Origin: Paracoccus sp. (in: a-proteobacteria) | GTDB taxonomy: Bacteria; Pseudomonadota; Alphaproteobacteria; Rhodobacterales; Rhodobacteraceae | Direction of reading: 5' to 3' | DNA: 64,000 nt | Assembly (NCBI RefSeq): GCF_030538755.1 | Contig: NZ_JAUNTJ010000003.1 | Span: 155,607 to 219,606 of the forward strand | Shown: in pieces, positions 40,226 through 49,027 of the stretch | Layout: every line of letters begins with the position of its first letter | Position numbering within the stretch: the stretch's first letter is position 1 | Notes under the pieces: generated by a model | Database searches by the model: none | What the model saw: the letters and a program-made list of their open reading frames with translations, nothing else | Told to the model about the DNA's origin: nothing | Made by a program: the position numbers and the translations under genes

Positions 40226-40875
40226 TTGCGCGTGTCTCCTTGCGGGTCGTGCAGCGGGTTGTCGATGTTCAGATCGGCAGCCGGATGGTTCGGGCTGGCC
40301 ATGTCTGCGGCCAGTGCCTCGCCCTCGGCCAGGGCGGCTTCGTGATGGCTGACGAAGGGGGTTGGATCTTCGATCAGGCCGCGCATTACTGCGATTTTCT
40401 TGATGATTTCCGAAATGCCCTGCGCCAGCAGCAGGATGAACCCGGCCAGCAGCAGCGCCTTGGCCGGCCACAGGATCAGCCCGCCCGAGTTCATCGACAT
40501 TTCCTGATAGCGATAGGAGCGCTGGAACCACGGGATGATGAAATACAGCGACACGATGACGAAAGGCGTCAGGAACAGCGTGTGGCCGATCAGGTCGATC
40601 CAGTGCTGGGTGCGCCTGCTCCACCGTCCGTAAAGGATGTCGATGCGGATATGTTCGTTTTCCTTCAGCGCATAGGCCGCCGCCAGCAGAAAGGCGCCGC
40701 CATACAGATACCACTGAAGCTCAAGCCACGCATTCGACGAGATGTTATACATCTTGCGAATGATCGCGTTGCCGGCGCTGACCAGAACGGCGATCAGGAT
40801 CAGCCACGAAACCATGCGCCCGATCACCGTGTTGATGCGGTCTATGCCGCTGGAAAGGGCCAGAAGGCCACCCAT
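40222..40875 (-). CDS. TRAP transporter small permease (DctQ/Q subunit)
   Basis: 217 residues with four membrane helices: SWLILIAVLVSAGNAIIRK, WLELQWYLYGGAFLLAAAYALKENEHIRIDI, LFLTPFVIVSLYFIIPWF and AKALLLAGFILLLAQGISEI. The QWYLYG and NEHIRIDI motifs are characteristic. It bridges the binding protein and the M subunit. The ATG at 40875 has AGGGGGGAGAC upstream. Translationally coupled to the M gene. Confidence 0.93.
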   Translation of the reverse strand: MGGLLALSSGIDRINTVIGRMVSWLILIAVLVSAGNAIIRKMYNISSNAWLELQWYLYGGAFLLAAAYALKENEHIRIDILYGRWSRRTQHWIDLIGHTLFLTPFVIVSLYFIIPWFQRSYRYQEMSMNSGGLILWPAKALLLAGFILLLAQGISEIIKKIAVMRGLIEDPTPFVSHHEAALAEGEALAADMASPNHPAADLNIDNPLHDPQGDTRK

Positions 40876-40996
40876 TTTCGTCTCCCCCCTCAGGCTGGCT
40901 TGCCATCGGCAATGCCCGGTCAGCTTTCCTGACCAATTCGTATCAAACGGATATGAAGGAACGGTCAATTCCGGTCAAGAAAAATGCCGCCCTGCC

Positions 40997-41764
40997 TTAG
41001 GTCAGCGCGGGGCTGGTCAGGGCCATCAGCGCGATCAGGGCTGCGATTTCGCCGGTCTGCTGGATGGTGCCCAGCACGTCGCCGGTCTGTCCGCCGATCA
41101 GCCGGACGGCCCGCCATGCGGTCAGCGCCTGCATGGCCAGACAGATCAGCGCCAGCAGCGCGCCCTGCCCGCCCGTGGTCAGCAACAGCCCGGCCAGCCC
41201 CAGCAGCAGCGCCGCCGCGACGGCCCCGCGCGGCGGGCGGCGGGCGGCATGGCCCAGCCCGTCGGCGCGGGCGGGCGGCAGGGCGCGCATGGCAACCACC
41301 ATGCCCGCGCGCGAAATCATCGCCACGCCGATCAGCGCCAGCGGCGCGACCACGGCCATCGCCGCAACCCGCAGCCCGACCGAGATCAGCAGCGCCAGCA
41401 CGCCATAGCTGCCGATCCGCGAATCGCGCATGATTTCCAACCGGCGTTCGCGCGTGGTGCCGCCGGTTGCATCGGCGTAATCGGCCAGCCCGTCTTCGTG
41501 CAGGCCGCCGGTGGTCAGGATCATCGCCGCCAGCGCCAGCAGCGCCGCCGCCAGAGGCGACACCCCGGCGGCCACCGCCAGCGTCAGCGCCAAGGCCCCT
41601 GCCCCGCCCACCAGCGCCCCGGCCAGCGGAAACGCCCATGCCGCCGAAGACAGCGGGATGATCTGCGCGGGCAGCCAGCGCGCCACCGGCAGCCGGGTCA
41701 GGAAGGCGACGGCCAGCAGGGCCTGATGCCACCAACCGCCAAGGCGTGTGCGCGGGTCAGCCAA
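40997..41764 (-). CDS. cobS: Adenosylcobinamide-GDP ribazoletransferase (cobalamin synthase)
   Basis: 255 residues. Joins adenosylcobinamide-GDP and alpha-ribazole, the last step of the nucleotide-loop pathway; inner-membrane protein. Motifs include FLTRLPV, GGLHEDGLADYADATGG (acidic Mg-binding cluster), RLEIMRDSRIGSYG and GGQTGDVLGTIQQTGE. No good ATG exists at the 5' end: the best start is TTG at 41764, overlapping the cobT stop with GAGGCAGG just upstream. Last gene of cobU-cobT-cobS. Confidence 0.9.
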   Translation of the reverse strand: MADPRTRLGGWWHQALLAVAFLTRLPVARWLPAQIIPLSSAAWAFPLAGALVGGAGALALTLAVAAGVSPLAAALLALAAMILTTGGLHEDGLADYADATGGTTRERRLEIMRDSRIGSYGVLALLISVGLRVAAMAVVAPLALIGVAMISRAGMVVAMRALPPARADGLGHAARRPPRGAVAAALLLGLAGLLLTTGGQGALLALICLAMQALTAWRAVRLIGGQTGDVLGTIQQTGEIAALIALMALTSPALT

Positions 41765-42710
41765 TGCCTGCCTCGGCAAAGGTGGCCATGCCGTTGTGGC
41801 ATTCCAGCGCCGCGCGCAGCACCAGCAGCGCCACGGCGGCGCCGCTTCCCTCGCCCAGCCGCATGTCCAGCGACAGCACCGGCGTCTTGCCAAGCGCGGC
41901 GATCAGGCGGCGGTGGCCCGGCTCGGCGCTTTCGTGGCCGATCAGGCAATGGTCCAGCGCGGCGGGATCATCGGCGGTCAGCACGGCGGCGGCGGCGGTG
42001 CAGATGAACCCGTCGAGGATCACCGGAATCCCCCATTCGCGCGCCTGACGGATCGCGCCGCAGATCGCCGCCTGTTCGCGCCCGCCGTAACAGCGCAGCA
42101 GTTGTTCGGTGCTGTGGGCGTCCTTGTGCAAGGCCAGCCCGGCATCGACCGCGCGGATCTTGGCCGCCAGCGTCTCGCCCGCCGCGCCGGTACCGGGGCC
42201 GACCCAATCCGCCGCCGCCCCGCCAAAGCGCGCCGCCGCCAAGGCCGCCGCCACGGTGGAATTGCCGATCCCCATTTCACCCAGGATCAGAATGTCGGCA
42301 TCCCGGCTGACGGCCCCTGCCCCGGCGGCCATCGCCTCGATCACCTGCCCGGCGCCCATGGCGGGGCCTTGGGTGAAATCGGCGGTCGGGCGGTCCAGTT
42401 CCAGCGGCACGACCGACAGATCGGCCCCCGCCTGCCGCGCAAGCTGGTTGATCGCTGCGCCGCCTGCGTTGAAATTCTGCACCATCAGCGCGGTGACGGC
42501 GGCCGGAAACGGGTTCACGCCCTGCGCGCAAACGCCGTGGTTCCCGGCAAAGACGATGGCCTGCGCACGATCAATCCGGGGGCGGTCGCGGCCCTGCCAG
42601 CCGGCCATGAACACGGCCAGATCTTCGAGCCGGCCCAGCGATCCGGGCGGTTTGGTCAGGCTGTCCTGCCGCGCGCGGGCCAGCGCCGCGCTGTCCTTGT
42701 CAAAGCTCAT
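41757..42710 (-). CDS. cobT: Nicotinate-nucleotide--dimethylbenzimidazole phosphoribosyltransferase
   Basis: 317 residues. Makes alpha-ribazole phosphate for the lower ligand of cobalamin. Typical blocks: LTKPPGSLGRLEDLAV, VFAGNHGVCAQGVNPFPAAVT, LGEMGIGNSTVAAAL and the C-terminal LRLGEGSGAA with the catalytic Glu. ATG at 42710 with AAGGGAAAG upstream, overlapping the cobU end by 11 bases. Confidence 0.96.
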   Translation of the reverse strand: MSFDKDSAALARARQDSLTKPPGSLGRLEDLAVFMAGWQGRDRPRIDRAQAIVFAGNHGVCAQGVNPFPAAVTALMVQNFNAGGAAINQLARQAGADLSVVPLELDRPTADFTQGPAMGAGQVIEAMAAGAGAVSRDADILILGEMGIGNSTVAAALAAARFGGAAADWVGPGTGAAGETLAAKIRAVDAGLALHKDAHSTEQLLRCYGGREQAAICGAIRQAREWGIPVILDGFICTAAAAVLTADDPAALDHCLIGHESAEPGHRRLIAALGKTPVLSLDMRLGEGSGAAVALLVLRAALECHNGMATFAEAGIG

Positions 42711-43233
42711 CGCTTTCCCTTCCCGGTTTGATCCGCAGCGGCTGGCCGCAGACCGCCAGCCAGACCTGATCCGCCACATCGGCCACCGCCTGATTCATCG
42801 CCCCATGCGCATCGCGGAACGCACGCACCGCCGCATCGGCAGGCACGATGCCGCCGCCGATCTCGTTCGTGACCAGCACAACCGGCCTGCGCATCGCCGC
42901 CAGCCGCGCACACAGCGCATCCAGCGGCGGCACGCCGTCGCAATTGGCCAGCCACAGCGTCAGGCAATCGACCAGCACCGCGCCAAAGCGGCCGCTGTCA
43001 TCCGCCCGCGCCAAAGCGCCGTCCAGATCGCGCGGTTCCTCGACCGTGTGCCAGCGGTCGCCGCGCCGGGCCTGATGGGCAGCGATTCGCGCCGACATTT
43101 CGCCATCCCCCGCCCATGCCGTCGCGATATACAAAAGCGGGCCGGAATGGCGCAGGGTCAGACGCTCGGCCAGGGCGGATTTGCCCGACCGGGCGCCGCC
43201 AGTTACCAGAATGATCCGCGCGCTGTCCCTCAT
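42700..43233 (-). CDS. cobU: Adenosylcobinamide kinase/adenosylcobinamide-phosphate guanylyltransferase
   Basis: 177 residues. Bifunctional enzyme that phosphorylates adenosylcobinamide and attaches GMP. P-loop GGARSGKSALAE, then YIATA, RIAAHQARRGDRWHTVEEP (guanylylated His region), VDCLTLWLAN and VTNEIGGGIVP. First gene of cobUTS. I looked for a cobalamin riboswitch in the 127 bases before it and saw none. Confidence 0.96.
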   Translation of the reverse strand: MRDSARIILVTGGARSGKSALAERLTLRHSGPLLYIATAWAGDGEMSARIAAHQARRGDRWHTVEEPRDLDGALARADDSGRFGAVLVDCLTLWLANCDGVPPLDALCARLAAMRRPVVLVTNEIGGGIVPADAAVRAFRDAHGAMNQAVADVADQVWLAVCGQPLRIKPGRESDEL

Positions 43234-43360
43234 GCCGGGGGATCATTTCATGGCCGTGCCGCAGGGGAAAGTGTGAAATATGCTGGACGCTGCGACATAA
43301 TGGAATAAGCATCCACGACATTTCGGTAACAAACCGACCCACACTAACCAGAGGTTGACC

Positions 43361-44962
43361 ATGACCCGCCTGTTTCTGTCCACCGCGCTTGTCACCGCGC
43401 TTGCTCTGCCCGCATTGGCGGTCGAGGTGCCCGAGGGCACCAATCTTGCCGCGAACCAGAACTATACCTTCTGGCTGCTGGACGCGATCAAGACGCTGGA
43501 TCCGGGCAAGAACACCGATGTCGAAGGCTCGGACGCGCTGCGCAACCTGTTCGAAGGGCTGATGAACGAAGACGTGCATGGCGCGATGGTGCCCGGCGTC
43601 GCCGAACGCTTTGACGAATCGGATGACAAGCTGACCTATACGTTCCACCTGCGCGACGCCAAATGGTCGAACGGCGAACCCGTGACGGCAGGCGATTTCG
43701 TCTATGCGTGGCAGCGGGTGGTGAACCCGGAAACGGCATCCGAATATGCGTGGTTCATCGAGCTGATGAACGTCGCCAACGCGTCCGAGATCGTCAAGGG
43801 CGAGGCCGCCCCCGATACGCTGGGCGTGCGCGCCATCGACGACAAGACGCTTGAGGTCACGCTGACCACGGCGACCCCCTATTTCATCAAGATGCTGTCG
43901 CACGCGACCACCTTCCCGGTGCCGCAGGCCGTGATCGAGGCCGAGGGCGACAACTGGACCCAGCCGGGCAAGCTGGTCGGCAATGGTGCCTATACGCTGC
44001 AAAGCCACAACCTTGGCGTTGACATCACGCTGGTCAAGAATCCCCAGTATTGGGATGCCGGCAATGTGGTGATGGAAACCGTGCGCGGCGTGACGGTGAA
44101 CGACAACAACGTGGCGCTGACCCGCTATCTGGCGGGCGAGCTGGACCGGGTGCAGATCCCCGCCGGGCAATATCCGCGCCTGTCGGCGGAATATCCCGAT
44201 CAGGCGATTTCGCTGCCCTATGCCTGTTCATACGCCTATGTGATGAACCTGTCCGACAAAGGCCCCGAGCCGCTTAAGGACGTGCGTGTGCGGCAGGCGC
44301 TGCACCTGGGTCTGAACCGCGATGTGATCGTGGATCAGGTGCTGCAAGGCGGCCAGTCCGCCGCCTATTTCTGGACCCATGCCGCGATCGAGGGCTTTGC
44401 CGCGCCCGACCTGCCGATCATGCACATGACCCAGCAGGAACGCACCGCCGAGGCGCAGCGCCTGCTGACCGAGGCGGGCTATGGTCCCGACAATCCCGTG
44501 CGGCTGACGCTGCAATACAACACCGACGAAAACCACCGCAAACTGGCCATCGCCGCGCAACAGTTCTGGCGTCCGCTTGGCGTGGAAATCACCCTGAACA
44601 ACGTCGAATGGAAGGTTCACACCGACCGGCTGCAAAATCAGGATTTCGAGATCGCCCGCTATGCGTGGTGCGGTGATTATAACGAGGCGTCCACCTTCCT
44701 CGACTGGTTCCAGACGGGTGGTTACAACTCGGGCAAATGGTCGAACGCGGAATACGATCAGCTGATGGCCGATTCCAAAACGGCGGATGACGCCGCGCCG
44801 CTTTATACCCGAGCCGAGGAAATTCTGGCGGCCGAGGTGCCGGCGATCAACGTCTATCACTATGCCAAGGTGGATATGGTCAGCCCTAAAATCAAAGGCT
44901 TGCCCACCGATAACGTGCTGAACACCTGGTATGCCAAGGATCTGTATCGCCTGGCCGATTGA
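43361..44962 (+). CDS. oppA: Oligopeptide ABC transporter substrate-binding protein
   Basis: 533 residues. Signal peptide of about 20 residues (FLSTALVTALALPALA), then a periplasmic binding protein of the OppA/SBP_bac_5 family: DPGKNTDVEGSDALRNLFEGL, LTYTFHLRDAKWSNGEPVTAGDFVYAWQRV, VGNGAYTL, VRQALHLGLNRD, AWCGDYNEASTFLDWF. The YAWQRVVNP block is close to enterobacterial OppA/MppA. ATG at 43361 with GAGG 6 bases upstream; a TTG at 43355 is in frame. A hairpin separates it from oppB, as usual for the most abundant component. Confidence 0.94.
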   Translation: MTRLFLSTALVTALALPALAVEVPEGTNLAANQNYTFWLLDAIKTLDPGKNTDVEGSDALRNLFEGLMNEDVHGAMVPGVAERFDESDDKLTYTFHLRDAKWSNGEPVTAGDFVYAWQRVVNPETASEYAWFIELMNVANASEIVKGEAAPDTLGVRAIDDKTLEVTLTTATPYFIKMLSHATTFPVPQAVIEAEGDNWTQPGKLVGNGAYTLQSHNLGVDITLVKNPQYWDAGNVVMETVRGVTVNDNNVALTRYLAGELDRVQIPAGQYPRLSAEYPDQAISLPYACSYAYVMNLSDKGPEPLKDVRVRQALHLGLNRDVIVDQVLQGGQSAAYFWTHAAIEGFAAPDLPIMHMTQQERTAEAQRLLTEAGYGPDNPVRLTLQYNTDENHRKLAIAAQQFWRPLGVEITLNNVEWKVHTDRLQNQDFEIARYAWCGDYNEASTFLDWFQTGGYNSGKWSNAEYDQLMADSKTADDAAPLYTRAEEILAAEVPAINVYHYAKVDMVSPKIKGLPTDNVLNTWYAKDLYRLAD

Positions 44963-44970
44963 TCCATATC

Positions 44971-44997
44971 GCCGGGGCGGGCTTGACCTGCCCCGGC
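44971..44997 (+). terminator. Intercistronic hairpin between oppA and oppB
   Basis: GCCGGGGC (44971-44978) pairs perfectly with GCCCCGGC (44990-44997), with possible inner pairs. There is no T run, so it more likely attenuates or protects the oppA message than ends transcription completely. Confidence 0.55.
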
Positions 44998-45039
44998 ATT
45001 TCGTCGAAATGCCCACCCGTCTTCACAAAAGGGTGTCGG

Positions 45040-45963
45040 ATGTTCGGTTATATTCTGCGGCGGCTGGCTGTGGCGGTGCCCACCCTGCTGTTGCTGATCG
45101 TGTTTTCCTTCCTGCTGATGCATATGGCACCGGGCGGCCCGTTCACGCAGGAACGCGCCCTGCCGCCGCAGGTTCTGGCGAATCTGAATGCCAAATACGG
45201 GCTGAACGACCCGCTGTGGCTGCAAATCTGGAACTATCTGACCAGCGTGGTGCTGCATTTCGATTTCGGCCCCAGCTTTGTCTATCCCGACCGGACGGTG
45301 AATCAGCTGATCGCGGCGGGCTTTCCTGTGACGCTGACCTATGGCGGGCTGTCGTTTCTGGTGGCGGTGGTCGTGGGCGTCGGCCTGGGCGTGGTGGCGG
45401 CGATCCGGCATAATTCCTGGCTGGATTATCTGGCCGTCGGCATCTCCATCGGCGCGCAGGTGCTGCCGAATTTCGTGATGGCGCCGATCCTTGTGTTGCT
45501 GTTCACGCTGACATGGGGGCTGTTGCCGGGCGGCGGCTGGTCGTTCAACGATCCGAAATTCTGGATCATGCCGGTGATCGCGCTGTCCACCAGCTATATG
45601 GCATCCATCGCGCGGATCACCCGGTCATCCATGCTGGAGGTGTTAGGCTCGAACCACATCCGCACGGCCCGCGCCAAGGGGTTGCCGGAATCCAAGGTTA
45701 TCCTGCGCCACGCGCTGCGGCCTGCGATGCTGCCGGTCATCAGCTATCTTGGCCCGGCCTTTGTCAGCATGATTACCGGCTCGGTCGTGGTGGACATCTA
45801 TTTTTCCACCGGCGGCATCGGCAAAGCCTTTGTCGATAGCGCGCTGAACCGCGACTATGCGGTGATGATGGGCGTCACCATTCTGGTGGGCGCGCTGACG
45901 ATCCTGTTCAACCTGGTGGTCGATGTGCTTTACGCATGGATCGACCCGAAAATCCGGTATTGA
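45040..45963 (+). CDS. oppB: Oligopeptide ABC transporter permease OppB
   Basis: 307 residues, six membrane helices. The N-terminal GYILRRLAVAVPTLLLLIVFSFLLMHMAPGG is typical of OppB/DppB, and the EAA-type coupling loop reads NHIRTARAKGLPESKVILRHALR. The ATG at 45040 is chosen over an open upstream extension because homology begins with MFGYILRRL and AAAGGGTG precedes it. Confidence 0.95.
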   Translation: MFGYILRRLAVAVPTLLLLIVFSFLLMHMAPGGPFTQERALPPQVLANLNAKYGLNDPLWLQIWNYLTSVVLHFDFGPSFVYPDRTVNQLIAAGFPVTLTYGGLSFLVAVVVGVGLGVVAAIRHNSWLDYLAVGISIGAQVLPNFVMAPILVLLFTLTWGLLPGGGWSFNDPKFWIMPVIALSTSYMASIARITRSSMLEVLGSNHIRTARAKGLPESKVILRHALRPAMLPVISYLGPAFVSMITGSVVVDIYFSTGGIGKAFVDSALNRDYAVMMGVTILVGALTILFNLVVDVLYAWIDPKIRY

Positions 45964-45973
45964 GGGGCGCGCC

Positions 45974-46900
45974 ATGGTCATCGAACAAGACAAGATGCGC
46001 GCCCTGGCCGACCGGCTGGTGCAGGACGAAGTGAAAGGCCGCAGCCCCTGGGCCGATGCCCGCAAGCGGTTCTTTCGCAACAAGGCGGCGATGGCGGGGC
46101 TGCTGATCCTGATCCTTGTCGCGCTGTTCGCGGCTTTGGGCAATTATTTCGCCGTGTGGTCCAATCAGGATCTGGATTTCGCGGTCATGGGGCAGGTGCG
46201 CGAACTGGGCCGCCCCTCGTTGCAGAACGGGCATTACTTCGGCACCGACGATCTGGGCCGCGACCTGTTCGCCCGCACGGTGCAAGGCACGCAGATTTCG
46301 CTGATGGTCGGCATCGTCGGCGCGGGCATCGCGGTGATCGTCGGCACGCTTTACGGCGCGACGGCGGGCTATGTCGGCGGGCGCACCGATCAGATCATGA
46401 TGCGCACGGTCGATATTCTGATGTCGATTCCCTACATGTTCGTGCTGATCCTGCTGCTGGTGATGTTCGGGCGATCCATGTCGATGCTGTTTCTGGGCAT
46501 CGGGCTGATTTCGTGGCTGGACATGTCGCGCATCGTCCGCGGCCAGACCCTGTCCCTGAAGAACCGCGAATTCATCGAGGCCGCCCGCGCCACCGGCGTT
46601 CCGGCGTGGAAGATCATCCTGCGCCATATCGTCCCCAACCTGCTGGGCGTCGTTGCCGTCTATGCCACGCTGCTGGTGCCGCTGATGATCCTGACGGAAT
46701 CCTTCATCAGCTTTCTGGGCCTTGGCGTGCAAGAGCCGCTGACATCATGGGGCGCGCTGATTTCCGAAGGCGCGGGCACGATGAACTATGGCACGCTGTG
46801 GCAACTGGCCTTTCCGCTGTTTTTCTTTGTCATCACGCTGTTCGGTTTCTTTTTCGTAGGCGACGGGCTGCGTGATGCCCTTGACCCCAAGGATCGCTGA
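45974..46900 (+). CDS. oppC: Oligopeptide ABC transporter permease OppC
   Basis: 308 residues. A cytoplasmic N-terminal segment, then FRNKAAMAGLLILILVALFAALG (helix 1), HYFGTDDLGRDLFART, five more helices, and the EAA loop EFIEAARATGVPAWKIILRHIVPN. Ends GDGLRDALDPKDR, the usual OppC end. The stop is one base before the oppD ATG. Confidence 0.95.
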   Translation: MVIEQDKMRALADRLVQDEVKGRSPWADARKRFFRNKAAMAGLLILILVALFAALGNYFAVWSNQDLDFAVMGQVRELGRPSLQNGHYFGTDDLGRDLFARTVQGTQISLMVGIVGAGIAVIVGTLYGATAGYVGGRTDQIMMRTVDILMSIPYMFVLILLLVMFGRSMSMLFLGIGLISWLDMSRIVRGQTLSLKNREFIEAARATGVPAWKIILRHIVPNLLGVVAVYATLLVPLMILTESFISFLGLGVQEPLTSWGALISEGAGTMNYGTLWQLAFPLFFFVITLFGFFFVGDGLRDALDPKDR

Positions 46901-46901
46901 G

Positions 46902-48002
46902 ATGGCTTTACTGGAAATTCGCGATCTGAACGTGAACTTTGCCACCAATGACGGCACGGTTCACGCGGTGAACGGCGTCGATCTGACCATGAACGCGGGC
47001 GATACGCTGGGGATCGTGGGCGAATCCGGCTCGGGCAAGTCGCAACTGGCGTTTTCGATCATGGGTCTGCTGGCGCGCAATGGCAGGGCAAGCGGCAGCG
47101 TGATCTTTGACGGGCAGGAAATCCTGAACGCGCCGCCCAAGGTGCTGAACAAGGTGCGCGCCGAACAGATCGCGATGATCTTTCAAGACCCGATGACCAG
47201 CCTCAACCCCTATATGCGGGTCAGCGACCAGATGGCCGAGGTGCTGGTGCTGCACAAGGGCCTGTCGCGGCGCGATGCGGTGGCGGAATCGGTGCGGATG
47301 CTGGATGCGGTGAAGATCCCCGACGCCCGGGGCCGCATCCGCCTGTATCCGCACGAATTTTCCGGCGGGATGCGGCAGCGGGTGATGATCGCCATGGCGC
47401 TGCTGTGCAAGCCGCGCCTGCTGATCGCGGATGAGCCGACGACGGCGCTGGACGTGACGGTTCAGGCGCAGATCATGCAGTTGCTGGCCGATCTGCAACG
47501 CGATCTGGGCATGGCGATGATCCTGATTACCCATGATCTGGGTGTGGTGGCCGGGTCGTGCCGCGATGTGGTGGTGATGTATGGCGGGCGCATCCGCGAA
47601 ACCGGGCCGGTGCTGCCGCTGTTCGATATGCCCGCGCATCCCTATACACAGGGGCTGCTGTCGGCGATCCCGCGCGTTGACCAAAAGGGCGACCGCCTGT
47701 CGGCTATCCCCGGCAGCCCGCCCAACATGTCGCGCCCGCCCCAAGGCTGCGCCTTCGAGCCGCGCTGCACCTATCGCATGGACCGCTGCGCGTCCGAGGG
47801 GCCGGAACTGGTCGAATTCGCGCCCGACCGCCGCCGCGCCTGCTTTGCCGCGCTGGAGGATGTGACGGCGCATCGCAAACAGGCTGATCCCGGTGGCGAT
47901 CCGGTTGCCTCTGGCGACAGCCCTGCCCTGCAACCCATCCCGCGCGGCGCCGTTGCCGGTGCCGGTATGGCCGGAACCCCGACCGAGCGAGGCCGCCCAT
48001 GA
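46902..48002 (+). CDS. oppD: Oligopeptide ABC transporter ATPase OppD
   Basis: 366 residues. Walker A GESGSGKSQ, Q-loop FQDPMTSLNPYMRV, signature FSGGMRQRVMIAMAL, Walker B LLIADEPTTALD, switch His THDLG. A C-terminal Cys-containing oligopeptide-type domain (SRPPQGCAFEPRCTYRMDRC) could bind an Fe-S cluster as reported for related ATPases. The final 50 residues are a variable Pro/Ala-rich tail. Overlaps oppF by ATGA. Confidence 0.95.
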   Translation: MALLEIRDLNVNFATNDGTVHAVNGVDLTMNAGDTLGIVGESGSGKSQLAFSIMGLLARNGRASGSVIFDGQEILNAPPKVLNKVRAEQIAMIFQDPMTSLNPYMRVSDQMAEVLVLHKGLSRRDAVAESVRMLDAVKIPDARGRIRLYPHEFSGGMRQRVMIAMALLCKPRLLIADEPTTALDVTVQAQIMQLLADLQRDLGMAMILITHDLGVVAGSCRDVVVMYGGRIRETGPVLPLFDMPAHPYTQGLLSAIPRVDQKGDRLSAIPGSPPNMSRPPQGCAFEPRCTYRMDRCASEGPELVEFAPDRRRACFAALEDVTAHRKQADPGGDPVASGDSPALQPIPRGAVAGAGMAGTPTERGRP

Positions 48003-49027
48003 CCAAGCCCCTGCTGGACGTGCGCGATCTGCGCGTCACCTTTCACATCCGCCGCGAGGGCGACATGCCCTGGACCGCGCCCCGGCAATTGCACGCCGTG
48101 GGCGGGGTCGATTTCACCTTGCGTCCCGGCGAAACGCTGGGGGTCGTCGGTGAATCGGGCTGCGGAAAATCGACGCTGGCCCGTGCGCTGATCGGGCTGG
48201 TGCCTGCCTCTGGCCGGGCAGAATGGATCGACGGTGCCGACCTGATCGGCCTGTCGCCCCGCCAGATGATGAAATACCGCCGCGACATCCAGATGGTGTT
48301 TCAAGACCCGCTGGCCAGCCTGAACCCGCGCATGACCGTCGGCCAGATCATCGCCGAACCGCTGGTCACGCATCATCCGGGGCTGAGCCGGGCCGAGGTG
48401 AAAACCCGCGTCAAGGACATGATGGAGCGGGTGGGCCTGCTGCCCAACCAGATCAACCGCTATCCGCACGAATTTTCCGGCGGCCAGTGTCAGCGCATCG
48501 GCATCGCCCGCGCGCTGATCGTGGAACCCCGGCTGATTATCTGCGACGAACCCGTATCGGCGCTGGACGTGTCGATTCAGGCGCAGATCATCAACCTGCT
48601 GGGCGATCTGCAACGCGATCTGGGGCTGGCGCTGATCTTTATCGCGCATGACCTGTCGGTGGTGAAACATATCAGCGACCGGGTGATGGTGCTGTATCTG
48701 GGCCGCGTGATGGAGATCGCGGGCGCGGATGATCTGTATGCCAACCCGCAGCATCCCTATACGCAGGCGCTGCTGTCGGCCGTACCGGTGCCCGACCCGC
48801 GGATCGAGGCGGAAAAGCAGGTGATCCCGCTGACCGGCGATCTGCCCTCGCCGATGGCGCCGCCCTCGGGCTGTGTGTTCCGCACCCGCTGCCCGCGCGT
48901 GCAGGATCTGTGCGCCCGGCAGGTGCCGGTGCTGACGGGCGATCAGGCGGGTGACGGCGGGCATCGCTGGGCCTGTCATTTCCCCGGTCCCTTGACGGCG
49001 GCTGAAATTGCTGCCAACTCCCGCTGA
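47999..49027 (+). CDS. oppF: Oligopeptide ABC transporter ATPase OppF
   Basis: 342 residues. Walker A GESGCGKSTLA, Q-loop FQDPLASLNPRMTV, signature FSGGQCQRIGIARAL, Walker B LIICDEPVSALD, switch His AHDLSV. The C-terminal oligopeptide domain has PPSGCVFRTRCPRVQDLC. Forms the ATPase heterodimer with OppD. The next gene starts directly at its stop codon. Confidence 0.95.
   Translation: MTKPLLDVRDLRVTFHIRREGDMPWTAPRQLHAVGGVDFTLRPGETLGVVGESGCGKSTLARALIGLVPASGRAEWIDGADLIGLSPRQMMKYRRDIQMVFQDPLASLNPRMTVGQIIAEPLVTHHPGLSRAEVKTRVKDMMERVGLLPNQINRYPHEFSGGQCQRIGIARALIVEPRLIICDEPVSALDVSIQAQIINLLGDLQRDLGLALIFIAHDLSVVKHISDRVMVLYLGRVMEIAGADDLYANPQHPYTQALLSAVPVPDPRIEAEKQVIPLTGDLPSPMAPPSGCVFRTRCPRVQDLCARQVPVLTGDQAGDGGHRWACHFPGPLTAAEIAANSR

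Noticed and set aside
43234-43360. Possible cobalamin riboswitch before cobU
   Set aside because: No B12-box-like conserved segment or multi-stem architecture was seen in the 127 bases.
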